NCBI GenBank assembly: GCA_963668655.2
Contig: CAXXPQ010000004.1
Span: 930,001-994,000, forward strand
Direction of reading: 5' to 3'
Length of the DNA: 64,000 nucleotides
Origin: G963668655 sp963668655
GTDB taxonomy: Bacteria > Myxococcota_A > SURF-8
The translations under genes were made by a program, and so were the position numbers. The notes beneath the pieces are model-generated. The model was not told the origin of the DNA and did not search any database. It was given only the letters and a program-made list of their open reading frames with translations. Below are positions 34,769 through 44,700 of this stretch, piece by piece (the first letter of the stretch is position 1; every line of letters begins with the position of its first letter).

Positions 34769-34801
34769 CCGGAGAGTTTTTTCTCCGGAGGCTTTTCTTT
34801 T
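34769..34801 (+). terminator. Rho-independent terminator of the sugar transferase gene
   Basis: Stem CCGGAGA (34769-34775) / TCTCCGG (34782-34788) followed by AGGCTTTTCTTTT. Confidence 0.75.
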
Positions 34802-34867
34802 GTCCCGCCTTGGGGTAGGCTACATCTTGAACCGACAGGAATCGCTCCCCACATTCCGGAGGAAACG

Positions 34868-36703
34868 ATGAAGCCGAATCTTCGCCTGCGCTGGTTGTTA
34901 CCGGTGCTGTTTCTTTTGCTGCCGTGCGCCTGTTCCGATTCGACGGACGACACGAACCCGCCCGACGGCGACGGGGAAACGGATGTTTCCGTTCCGGACG
35001 GAGACGATGAAATGGCGCCGGATGGAGACAAGGATTCCGACGATGCTTCCGACGATGCTTCCGACGGCGACTCCGACGACGGCGAAACTCCCGACGGGGA
35101 TTCGGATTGGGACCGGGCCGAGTTCGAACCGGATCCCCCGGCGTTCCTCATCACGCACTTTCATCCGGACACGCAACCCGCCGGGGAGGCGCTGGACTAT
35201 ACCTTCGCGGCGGAAAACGGAACACCGCCGTATACGAACTGGACCATCGCGAAGGGAAATCCGCCTCCCGGGACGAGCCTGAACGCCGAGACGGGGCAAT
35301 GGTCCGGCACGCCCACCGAAGAAGGACTGTTTTTCTTCGTCATCACCGTTTCCGACGGCGCGGGCGAACATGCGAGCGAACTGTTCGGCATCCGTATCGG
35401 GGATCCGGGCGCGGACGGTCCGCTTTTCGCCAAGGCGCAGGGCTTCCAGCAGGTTTACGAGGAACGTCACTTCCGAAACAACTTCACGTATGACATCGTG
35501 GAACCCCACGAAAACAACGGGTATGACGTCACCACTCTCACCACCCTGGGCGACGCCACCTTCGCCGCCGGACAATGCACCATGGCCATGAGTTTCCGGG
35601 CCTCCGCGCTCGAAGACGAAGAGTCGAAAAGCATGGTCCGGAATCATGTGGACGGCTGGCGTTTCTTCGAGCGGCTCACCGGGGTTCCGGGTCTCCTGGG
35701 CCGTTCCTTCGTCCACAAGGACGACGCGGTGGATCTGTCCGATCTGAACGCGGGCATCCTCTGGCCGGATTCGGAAATCCGCCGGGGAGAGGGCGAGCTT
35801 TCCGACTGGTACTGGCGAAGCGACACCAGCCGGGACCAGATCAGCGGGGCCGTTCTGGGGCTGGCCGCCGCCTACGATTTCGTGGACGACGATCACGTGC
35901 GGGAAGAGGCGGGCGCCTACCTGGTCAACCTTGCCCACCACGTCTGGGACAACGGCATGCGCATCGTGGATCCGGACGGCGAAATGACGAAATACGGAGA
36001 CATCAACGGAGAAAAATGGCTGGAAGGCTCGCTGGATTTTCCCAACGGCCAAAGCGCGCTGATTATCCTGGCCTGGCTGAAGATCGCCCATCATATCAGC
36101 GGCGAAAGGAAATTCAAGGACGCCTACGAATACCTGGTGTACGAACGGGATTACCTGTCCATCCTGCGGGATCATCAGTGGGTCTATTCCGGTTACGGAA
36201 CGAAATACTACAACACCTACATTTCCTATGAAAACTTCTATCACCTGATGCGCCTGGAAGAAGATCCCTGGCTGCGCCGCGAATACGTCGCTCTCTTCCG
36301 GGACACGTTATGGCTCAACACCGACGACATCACCCCCAACCGCAAAGGCGTACTGGAACACAATCCCGTCAAAACCGCCTGGTATCTGTATTCCACCGGC
36401 CAGCGGGACGCGGAGGCGCTGTACCACGCCCTGAGTCAGATCGCCGTCTTCCCCGAAGCGCCCCTGCGGGACCGGCAGGTGATGAATTCCGAGGATCCGA
36501 GCATTACCATCAACCCCGATAAAACGGACGAATCCCTGTACGCCCTGCCGTCCGACCGCCTGCCGCCCGATATGGTGATGTGGCATCGTTCCACTTTCAA
36601 ACTCGACGGAGGAGTGGAAAACGGCCGGGAACGCTCGGGCTGCGATTATCTGCTTCCATATTGGATGGCCCGCCACTACGGCTACGTCAGCGAGCAATGG
36701 TAA
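34868..36703 (+). CDS. Lipoprotein with DGD linker, Ig-like domain and helical toroid-like domain
   Basis: A 611-residue surface lipoprotein. The signal ends LLPCAC; about 60 residues of Asp/Gly/Ser linker (repeated DGD) follow. Residues 105-180 form an Ig-like He_PIG domain (GTSLNAETGQWSGTPTEEG). The remaining 400 residues are helix-rich with many aromatic residues, Trp-Tyr-Trp and His pairs, reminiscent of (alpha/alpha) toroid carbohydrate-active enzymes, but I do not recognise a family or catalytic pair. GGAGGAAA precedes the ATG. Its stop codon overlaps the start of the next gene (TAATG), so the two are translationally coupled and probably work together. Confidence 0.7.
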   Translation: MKPNLRLRWLLPVLFLLLPCACSDSTDDTNPPDGDGETDVSVPDGDDEMAPDGDKDSDDASDDASDGDSDDGETPDGDSDWDRAEFEPDPPAFLITHFHPDTQPAGEALDYTFAAENGTPPYTNWTIAKGNPPPGTSLNAETGQWSGTPTEEGLFFFVITVSDGAGEHASELFGIRIGDPGADGPLFAKAQGFQQVYEERHFRNNFTYDIVEPHENNGYDVTTLTTLGDATFAAGQCTMAMSFRASALEDEESKSMVRNHVDGWRFFERLTGVPGLLGRSFVHKDDAVDLSDLNAGILWPDSEIRRGEGELSDWYWRSDTSRDQISGAVLGLAAAYDFVDDDHVREEAGAYLVNLAHHVWDNGMRIVDPDGEMTKYGDINGEKWLEGSLDFPNGQSALIILAWLKIAHHISGERKFKDAYEYLVYERDYLSILRDHQWVYSGYGTKYYNTYISYENFYHLMRLEEDPWLRREYVALFRDTLWLNTDDITPNRKGVLEHNPVKTAWYLYSTGQRDAEALYHALSQIAVFPEAPLRDRQVMNSEDPSITINPDKTDESLYALPSDRLPPDMVMWHRSTFKLDGGVENGRERSGCDYLLPYWMARHYGYVSEQW

Positions 36704-38397
36704 TGAAAAAAACAACGATTTCGAAATGTTCCGCTCTTTCGATTCTTTTTCTCGCGCTGCTTTTCCCGGCGATATGGCCGAAGGCGGTCCGGGCGGAGGA
36801 GAACGAAAATCATTGGGTGATCCCAAAAACTTCCGCCGAGTGGCTGATCCGGCTTCTGAATCCGGAGAAATTCCGGGCGGGGGGCTACAAGCTCGGCTCC
36901 ATCGATATCCGGGAAAACCGGATTCTTCTGGAGATCGGGAAGGGAAAAAGAATCTGGAAACTGACGCTGACCCAGGCGGAGGCCGCCGATTCTTCCGGGG
37001 ACGTGGCCGGTCCCTTTGCGGTTTCATTCGAAAAGAATACTCCCGCCGCCATGAAAAAGGCGTTGTTGCGCGGACTGCGAAAACGCCTGGCGTCGCTGAA
37101 AACCGACCAGGTATGGAGTCGCGCCGCCTGGTCGGCCGAGGAGGAACTGGGACCGGGGGCCTGGACGGCATCGGAAATCCGCGATATCACCACGAAATTG
37201 CTGGACGGGAATGAAACCGACCTGGCCGAGCGTGCCATCCATCTGCTTAAACGGATTCCCGAATCTTCGGAATTTCCACGGCTGGACCTGCGGCTGATGG
37301 CCGCCAAGGGAGCATTCGGCCCGGCGGAAACCCTGCTGGACCGTTTGAAGAAGGAAAAGAAGATCGAGGACTCCGAGTTCTCCTGGGAACATGCCCGCTT
37401 ATCGATTCTGAAAGGGGACATGGCCGGGGCCATGAAGGATCTGAAACACTATCGGGAACAGAAATCGGAAAAACAGGCGGATCTCTGTTCCATCGACACG
37501 CTGGCCAATCTGCTGATTCTCCGCGACGAACACTTCCGTTCCCTGGAGCTTCGCAAGGCCATGAACGAGAATTTCCCGGAATGCCTGGATATTTTCGCCA
37601 ATCGAGCACGCCATCAACTGGATATCCGACAGGACCGGGAAGCGCTCCAGACCATCGAGAACGTCGCCAGGGCCCATCCGGAACACGTGGCCCTTCAGCA
37701 AGCCCTGGCCGCCGCCTTGCGTCGAAACAAGCGACAGATGGAAGCCGTGGACATCTATGCGAAAATCTACAACAAAACCGGCTCCGAACGCATGCTGAGC
37801 CTGTATTCCACCATCATCAGCCAGAACCCCGATTGCATGCCTCACCTGGAGAAAGCCCGCAAACTCAACGCCGAGCATCCGGACAATCTGATGTACAAGC
37901 ACTCCCTGGGCGTATTGAGCCACTACTGCGGTTTCCATGAAGACACCATCCGTATCATGGATGAATTGCGCGAGAAACTGCCGACAAACGCCCGGGTCTA
38001 CATCTACGGCGCCATGAGTCGCTATGAAACGGGAGACTGGCAGGGCGCGAAGGAATGGCTGGACGAATTGGCTCGCATCGGCACGGCGGACCCGGATCTG
38101 TATTACTGCCAGGCGGTGATCCATCATCTGAAGGATCCGAAGCTGGCCTTGAAACACCTGGACGAATACCTTCGCCACCCCCAGGGACCGGACGAGATGC
38201 CGCTGAAACGCGTGCGTAGCATGGAAATCCGGGAGATGCTGGTCAAGGGAAAGCCTGTCACGTACTGGATCAAGAACGCGGAGGGAAAGGCCAAGGGCTG
38301 CCGCGCCGTGCCGCTCTCTTTTCCCCACGGCTTGATGCTTCTATGGCTTGTCGTGGGGCTCTATTTCCGACGGAAACGGATCGGCCCCGGCCGCTGA
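36703..38397 (+). CDS. TPR-like secreted protein with C-terminal Cys-hydrophobic-Arg tail
   Basis: A 564-residue exported protein. The signal peptide ends KAVRA (about 31). An N-terminal globular domain follows, then from about 170 to 520 helix pairs with the spacing of tetratricopeptide repeats (for example HPEHVALQQALAAALRRNKR and YYCQAVIHHLKDPKLALKHL), usually a protein-protein contact surface. The C-terminus is GCRAVPLS, a hydrophobic stretch (GLMLLWLVVGLYF) and RRKR, resembling a MYXO-CTERM sorting tail. The start codon overlaps the preceding stop. Its partner is probably the Ig-like lipoprotein before it. Confidence 0.75.
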   Translation: MKKTTISKCSALSILFLALLFPAIWPKAVRAEENENHWVIPKTSAEWLIRLLNPEKFRAGGYKLGSIDIRENRILLEIGKGKRIWKLTLTQAEAADSSGDVAGPFAVSFEKNTPAAMKKALLRGLRKRLASLKTDQVWSRAAWSAEEELGPGAWTASEIRDITTKLLDGNETDLAERAIHLLKRIPESSEFPRLDLRLMAAKGAFGPAETLLDRLKKEKKIEDSEFSWEHARLSILKGDMAGAMKDLKHYREQKSEKQADLCSIDTLANLLILRDEHFRSLELRKAMNENFPECLDIFANRARHQLDIRQDREALQTIENVARAHPEHVALQQALAAALRRNKRQMEAVDIYAKIYNKTGSERMLSLYSTIISQNPDCMPHLEKARKLNAEHPDNLMYKHSLGVLSHYCGFHEDTIRIMDELREKLPTNARVYIYGAMSRYETGDWQGAKEWLDELARIGTADPDLYYCQAVIHHLKDPKLALKHLDEYLRHPQGPDEMPLKRVRSMEIREMLVKGKPVTYWIKNAEGKAKGCRAVPLSFPHGLMLLWLVVGLYFRRKRIGPGR

Positions 38398-38429
38398 AGC
38401 GGACGCCCTCGCCCGTTCCGATGCCATAC

Positions 38430-38449
38430 CTGTAAGGTTTTCTTTACAG
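38430..38449. promoter_or_regulatory. Inverted repeat upstream of a sigma-54 promoter
   Basis: CTGTAA-N8-TTACAG, centred about 60 bp before the -24 element. Position fits an enhancer-binding-protein site, though such sites are often farther upstream; a transcript-ending hairpin for the preceding gene is the alternative. Confidence 0.35.
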
Positions 38450-38498
38450 CGCCATTCCCCCATGGCTTGATTTCCATAGTTATTTCAACAACCTTCGT

Positions 38499-38515
38499 TT
38501 GGCATATTTCTTGCT
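38499..38515 (+). promoter_or_regulatory. Sigma-54 (RpoN) promoter
   Basis: TTGGCAT-ATTTC-TTGCT matches the consensus TGGCAC-N5-TTGCW at all positions but one, with the invariant GG and GC correctly spaced. It lies 50 bp before ATG 38565 and would put that gene under an activator. Confidence 0.7.
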
Positions 38516-38564
38516 GATAATGGGAATCGTTTTATTGAAAAACGAAATCCGATGAGGTGGTGTC

Positions 38565-41216
38565 ATGAAAACTTTCCCCTATTGGTTGATGGCCTTGGCG
38601 ATTTTGATCCTTCTTTCCCTGCTCACGGCTGGATGCCTGGAAACGGGTGTGAATTACGATCGACCGGACGGAGACGAAGCCACGGACGGAGACGATCCTA
38701 CGGACGGCGATAGGATCCCGGACGGCGATGACACGCCCGACGGCGATGAGACGCCGGAATGCGCCCATCTTTGCGACTGTCCCCAGGGCTGGTTCTGTAG
38801 TGAGGACGGCAAATGCGAGGATGGGACCGAACTGGAGGGAACACCGTTCTGCTGCGACAACCCCGGTTGCCCCACGAACGCTCCCTGTATTTACGCCAAC
38901 GGCGACTACGGACGCTGCGGAGAAACGCCCGCGTGCAACTGCAACGAATTCTACGGCATCTACTGCCCGGACGCGGAAAACACCTGCGAGGAAATCGAGC
39001 AGGTTCGTGTAACCGGAGGGAACGATTGCACTTTCGATATCGAATTCAGTCTGACGGACGACTCCACCGTCTCCATGGAGGTGGAAGGATGTGGAAGTTT
39101 CATCGAGAACCTGGAAAATCCCGGTTGTAGCGTCTCCTATTCCGCACACACGAACACCTTCGAAATCGCCTGTAACTGGTGCGGCGCGACGATCTTCAGC
39201 AAAGATAACTGCGGTGGCGAGGAATGTACGAGTTGGGAGGACTGCCCGCCCTGCAACGAATGCGTGGAAAACGGCGGCAAGCACGTCTGCACGTCCGGGG
39301 ACATCCTGACCAACTGCGCGGCGGATAACGATTGCAATGTCGGCGATGTCTGCAAACCCTACCGCCCGGAACAGCCCCAATGCGGCGGCCAGTGCATCCC
39401 GCAGACCCAGGAGGAATACACCCTGCATGAATGGGGCGTGAATCTCACCCACGGCGAAGGCTCCCGCATCAAAGCGGGCCCGGAACACTACTGGGGCGCG
39501 ATCCCGGCCAAACCCGTGCTCTACGTCTACGCGGATCAACCGATGACCCTGGACGTGGGCGTGCGGTTCGCCTCCGGAGGAACCACGGAAACCTGGCCGG
39601 AACGGCCCAACGGCGCCTCGATCTTCTGGGAAGACATCCAGGTCACTCAGGGAGCCTGCGACACGACTCCGACGCCCCAGCCGGAATATGACGAATGGGA
39701 ACCGGAAGACCGCGAGATCTACCAACTTCCGAACTGGTCGGTCAGCGACGCCGACTGCCTGACCCACGGCGAGACGGTCTCGGATCTGCTGTTCTATACG
39801 GGACGGCTGGGCGCCTACGATTCACCGGTCAAGGCGGAATTGATCGATGTGGACAGCATGGGGTCGATCGCCTTCCGGCTCGAAAACACCTCGGACATGA
39901 CGGTGGGGCCGATTCAGGTGCTCTATCGCGACACCCTGGGCGACTGCATGGATCCCTCGTACTGCCCCGTGGTGGAGGCCGACCTGGCCTGGGGTTCGCT
40001 GGAAAAACTGAACGCGGGCGAGATCCGTACGCTGAACTTGGAGATTCATCATCTGCTGCCGGCAAATCCTGGAGATTGGATGGCGGTGGAAATTCCGGAG
40101 GCCTGGAACGAACAGGCCGAGGCCATGGAAGACATCCTGGCGGACCAGGGACTTTTCCCGGAAGAGATCGAAGTCTTCATGGAAACCTGGACCGACATGT
40201 TCTACGGCGTGTACGCGGAGGACATCGGCTATTTCCTGCCCGAATACTCCAATGGCGCATTCGTGCTGTATCCCTGGCCGGAACGGCTGGAATCGGAGCA
40301 ACTGGAGCTTTCGCTCAACCCGCGCCCCGAGGAACTTTCCCGGGCCATCATCGAGTTCATGCAGGTCAGCCACGGCCAGACGCGCACGGGAACGTTGACC
40401 GGCGAGGTCACGCTGGTGGAATACGATTACGATCCGAGCGTTCCGATTTACGAAGGACCGGCGGAAAACGCCATTGTGGCGGCCTGGCAGGGAAATGCGC
40501 TCGTGGCCGAAACCACCACCAACCAGAACGGACAATATCGCCTGACGCTTCCCGAGGGCATCTACACCGTTTCCGTGGAACGCAACGACTGGGAAACCGG
40601 AGAATCCTTCCGGAACGTGGCCGTTTTCTCCGGAGAGGAAACGGTGCAAAACCTGACGCTTTATTCGGAGGCCATGGTGGACAAGCCCAATCTCTATCTC
40701 TATCCCACGGAAACCACCGATGTTTCCGTCACCCTGGACCTTTGCTGGACCTGCGAGGTCACCCAGTCCATTCCCGAATACGGAGACGGCTGGAACGTCA
40801 CCGTGGAACCGTCCGGACGGATCGACGGCGAATACACGTATCTCTTTTACGAGGCCGAGGTGCCCCGGCGCTATCCGCTGCTTTCCGGGTGGTCCGTGCC
40901 CGCCGGAGACATCCCGACCTTTTTCGAGGACACGCTTCTGGCCTACGGCCTGACTGACGCGGAGACTTTCGATTTCGTCGATTTCTGGAGCGATCATCTT
41001 CCCCCCGCCCCGCACTACGCCGTTTTCCCGCTGGTTGAAGCCGAAATCATCGACCCCATGGTCGGCTTGAACATCGAACCCACGCCGGATTCCGTATTCC
41101 GCCTGTGGTTCGTGGTTTCTCCGGAGGCCGGTCCCTCGGCCCTGCCCGAGCCGGACATCCGGCCGGTGGTCCGCACCGGCTTCACGGCCGTGGAATGGGG
41201 CGTCATCATCGACTGA
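38565..41216 (+). CDS. Large Cys-rich lipoprotein with two 'KPxLYxY' modules
   Basis: An 883-residue surface lipoprotein: signal ending LLTAGC, a DGD-rich linker (30-65), then a Cys-rich section (70-275) with many disulfide candidates. A first module around 288-470 starts LHEWGVNLTHGEG and holds KPVLYVYADQPMTLDV; a carboxypeptidase-regulatory-like beta sandwich (about 640-700, NQNGQYRLTLPEGIYTVSV) and a second module with KPNLYLYPTETTDVSV (about 706 to the end) follow. The KP.LYLYP motif occurs in a widespread but uncharacterised family of bacterial secreted proteins. GAGGTGG precedes the ATG and a sigma-54 promoter lies 50 bp upstream. Function unknown. Confidence 0.75.
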   Translation: MKTFPYWLMALAILILLSLLTAGCLETGVNYDRPDGDEATDGDDPTDGDRIPDGDDTPDGDETPECAHLCDCPQGWFCSEDGKCEDGTELEGTPFCCDNPGCPTNAPCIYANGDYGRCGETPACNCNEFYGIYCPDAENTCEEIEQVRVTGGNDCTFDIEFSLTDDSTVSMEVEGCGSFIENLENPGCSVSYSAHTNTFEIACNWCGATIFSKDNCGGEECTSWEDCPPCNECVENGGKHVCTSGDILTNCAADNDCNVGDVCKPYRPEQPQCGGQCIPQTQEEYTLHEWGVNLTHGEGSRIKAGPEHYWGAIPAKPVLYVYADQPMTLDVGVRFASGGTTETWPERPNGASIFWEDIQVTQGACDTTPTPQPEYDEWEPEDREIYQLPNWSVSDADCLTHGETVSDLLFYTGRLGAYDSPVKAELIDVDSMGSIAFRLENTSDMTVGPIQVLYRDTLGDCMDPSYCPVVEADLAWGSLEKLNAGEIRTLNLEIHHLLPANPGDWMAVEIPEAWNEQAEAMEDILADQGLFPEEIEVFMETWTDMFYGVYAEDIGYFLPEYSNGAFVLYPWPERLESEQLELSLNPRPEELSRAIIEFMQVSHGQTRTGTLTGEVTLVEYDYDPSVPIYEGPAENAIVAAWQGNALVAETTTNQNGQYRLTLPEGIYTVSVERNDWETGESFRNVAVFSGEETVQNLTLYSEAMVDKPNLYLYPTETTDVSVTLDLCWTCEVTQSIPEYGDGWNVTVEPSGRIDGEYTYLFYEAEVPRRYPLLSGWSVPAGDIPTFFEDTLLAYGLTDAETFDFVDFWSDHLPPAPHYAVFPLVEAEIIDPMVGLNIEPTPDSVFRLWFVVSPEAGPSALPEPDIRPVVRTGFTAVEWGVIID

Positions 41217-41268
41217 GAATCCCACCCTTTCCCAACACGCAGCATCGGATTTCCCCCCTCCACCCTCC

Positions 41269-41294
41269 CCCGCCCATGCTCCGGCATGGGCGGG
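41269..41294. terminator. GC-rich hairpin after the Cys-rich lipoprotein gene
   Basis: CCCGCCCATGC / GCATGGGCGGG with loop TCCG, 53 bp after the stop. There is no clear T run, so termination is likely but not certain. Confidence 0.45.
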
Positions 41295-41526
41295 TCACGT
41301 TTGCGGAGAAGATGGAATTCGTTGAGTCTCCGGCCCGAGCGATTCACGAAGCGGGAATCGTTCTGCAACGAGTATTTCCTAACGGCCATTTCGCGCTTGA
41401 TGCAGAATCTTCTTTGTTGTAAATGCCGGATCCCGTTTGGAAGGCATCCATCCGATCGCGAAACAGAGGCCGGTGCAATAACTTCCCGCCCGTTTACGAT
41501 TTTACGATGACCCTTTTTTTTTCCTC

Positions 41527-41555
41527 TTTACAAGTTACCAATCGAATGCTAAAAG
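41527..41555 (+). promoter_or_regulatory. Possible sigma-70 promoter of the repeat protein
   Basis: TTTACA (41527-41532), 17 bp, TAAAAG (41550-41555). The -10 is weak; start would lie about 140 bp before the ATG. Confidence 0.4.
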
Positions 41556-41704
41556 TATGTTTTGGGGTTTTTTTCATGCCGTTTTGAAAATACCACGCAC
41601 CCATGCATTTTGTTCGTACACAAGCGCCGGGTTCGAGCTTCGCTCGTTCCGCCAAGCGCTCGTTACCGCTGTATTCACAAGTTCAAGTCGTCTGGAGGTG
41701 TCCG

Positions 41705-44700
41705 ATGTTTCGAGGCTTCGTGGGAGTTTTCTTCATCTTCGTTATAATGTTATCAACAGGTTGCGGTGAAAATTTCCAATCGGACGCCTCCGAAGCGGCG
41801 GCGGAAATTCCAAACCAGGCCGCCGCGGGCGACGGCGAGACGAACGTCTCCTCGGTCGCGCTGTACGCCAACCAGGAAGGGAGCACGGTGCCTATCCGCC
41901 GGCCGCGTCTCCGGTCGAGCGAAGCCCACAATTGCATCATCGAGGGCGATGGCACCGTGGCCTGCTGGGGAAAAAACGACGTCGGACAGTGCAACCCGCC
42001 TTCGGGGGCATTCACCGCCATCAGCGTGGGTTCAGATCACACCTGCGGCGTCCGGATCGACGGAAGGCTGGTTTGTTGGGGTTCCAATGGTTACAATGCC
42101 TGCGGCGCGCCTTCAGGCTCCTTCACGACCTTGGCGTCGGGATATTACCACAACTGCGCGATTCGGACGGACGGTACCCTGGCCTGTTGGGGATTCAACA
42201 CCGGCAATGTCGTTACCAATGCGCCTTCGGGAACGTTCGTGGCCGTCACCACGATCTACAACCATTATTGCGCCATCCGGACCGACGGCACGGTGACCTG
42301 CTGGGGCGATAACAGTTATGGCAAGTGCAATGCACGCTCCGGAACCTTCATCGATATCGGCGCGGGTTTCGATCACACCTGCGGCGTCAAGACCGACGGA
42401 AGCATGATCTGTTGGGGAGAAACGGTTTTGGGCGCTTGCTCTCCGCCGTCCGGAACTTACCAGGCCGTCACCAGCGGCTATTATCACTCCTGCGGCATCA
42501 AGTCCGACGGAACGATGAAATGCTGGGGAAGCAACAGCTACCACCAGATCGATCCCTTGTCCGGATACTTTACCGATGTCAGCACGGGCTGGTTCCATTC
42601 CTGCGGTCTCCGGGCCGACGGAACGGTGGTCTGTACGGGACAGAACAACTATGGCAAATCCACGCCGCCGGACGACCTGAACGGAGTTCAGCCGGGGCTC
42701 AGCACCGGACCAACCCACGCCTGCGCCGTAAAACCGGGCGGCGAGTTGACCTGCTGGGGCGATGACACCGGTGGCAAGGCTACGGCTCCCGGCGGCACCC
42801 ACGTCGCCGTCAGCGCGGGAGAGAATCACACCTGCGCATTGAAAAACAACCGGGAGGTCAGCTGCTGGGGGAGCAGTCTGGGCGCCATTCCGACCACCAC
42901 GTTCCACACGATCAGTTCCTTCAACGACTATGCCTGCGGCATTCGGGACACCGGCGTCATCTCCTGCTGGGGATCGCCTCCGAGTTCCGTCCCCTCCGGA
43001 ACCTTCATCGACATCAACGCGGGCGACCACTTTGGCTGCGGCATCCAGGACGACGGAACCCTGGCCTGCTGGGGAACCAACAACTACAGCCAGACCGAAG
43101 CGCCTGCGGGGACTTACACCGCCGTTGACTCGGGCGGTTACCACAGTTGCGCCATCGCTACGGACGGCACCCTGGCATGCTGGGGCCGTGAGGACAATGA
43201 CCGTTGCGTCGCTCCCGAGGGAACCTTTTCCTCCATCAGCGTGGGGCAGGCGCACAGTTGCGCCATCGCCACGGACGGAACCCTGGCCTGTTGGGGCCGG
43301 AATCTGGATGGCGCGACCGAAGCGCCCGTGGGTCGCTTTCTACGCGTCGCTTCCGGCGGTTTCTATTCCTGCGCGATGCGGGAGGACGGCGCGATTCTTT
43401 GCTGGGGAAGAAGGGACAACGGCCAGGTGCCGTTGCTCGTTACGCCGGACACGCTGGCGGATGGAGTCGTCGGGCAGTCCTATTCCCAGACCCTCACGGG
43501 GACGGGCGGTTCGGAACCCTTTGCGTTCTCCGTGGCCGCCGGAACCCTACCGAACGGCTTGAGTTTGGATTCGTCGGGAGAACTCTCCGGAACTCCCACG
43601 CATTCGGGTGATTTCTCCTTCTACATCGACGGCGCATCGGAGATCGACGGCCTGATCTTCGTGTATCAGATGCAATACAATGTTTCCATTGAATGTCCGG
43701 CCGGCTTCAACGGAACGACCTGCCAGGAAACCACCTGCGGAGATGAACTCCAGGTCGGTGACGAGGAATGCGAAAGACACGGCGGCGTCTTCGACGACTG
43801 CTGCAACGCCGTCACCTGCATGTTCAAGGCCACGGGTGCGTCCTGCGGCGATGCGGGGGAGTCGGCCTGCGATCACGCGGACACTTGCGACGGCGCGGGG
43901 GCTTGCCAGGCGAATCTGGCGACGGCGGGCGATCTTTGCGGCGATGCGGGGACGGAATGCGTGGTGCAGGATACCTGCGACGGTTCCGGTTCCTGCACGG
44001 ACAACGGTTTCGTGGCGGCGGATACCAATTGCGGCCAGGCCGCCACGGCCTGCAGCGGCCAGGACACCTGCAACGGCGCAGGCGCGTGCCAACCCAACGA
44101 TCTCAGCGCCGGGACGGCCTGCGGCGACGCGGGGGAGTCGGCCTGCGATCACGCGGACACTTGCGACGGCGCGGGGGCTTGCCAGGCGAATCTGGCGACA
44201 GCGGGCGATCTTTGCGGCGACGCGGGAACCGAGTGCGTGGTGCAGGACACCTGTGACGGTTCCGGTTCCTGCACGGACAACGGTTTCGTGGCGGCGGACA
44301 CGAATTGCGGCCAGGCCGCCACGGCCTGCAGCGGCCAGGACACCTGCAACGGCGCAGGCGCGTGCCAACCCAACGATCTCAGCGCCGGGACGGCCTGCGG
44401 CGACGCCGGAACGGAATGCGTGGTACAAGATACCTGCGACGGTTCCGGTTCCTGCACGGACAACGGTTTCGTGGCGGCGGACACGAATTGCGGCGAAGCC
44501 GCCACGGCCTGCAGCGGCCAGGACACCTGCAACGGCGCAGGCGCGTGCCAACCCAACGATCTCAGCGCCGGGACGGCCTGCGGCGACGCCGGAACGGAAT
44601 GCGTGGTACAAGATACCTGCGACGGTTCCGGTTCCTGCACGGACAACGGTTTCGTGGCGGCGGACACGAATTGCGGCGAAGCCGCCACGGCCTGCAGCGG

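Larger units (their letters stand above)
41217..41704 (+). other. Intergenic region before the 1599-aa repeat protein
   Basis: It contains a perfect 11-bp hairpin at 41269-41294, a T-rich patch near 41513-41525 and a possible promoter at 41527. No gene can be supported here. Confidence 0.5.

Noticed and set aside
33989..34867. Long in-frame N-terminal extension of the gene at 34868
   Set aside because: It overlaps the sugar transferase gene in another frame and would bury the lipoprotein signal; GGAGGAAA and the signal peptide fix the start at 34868.
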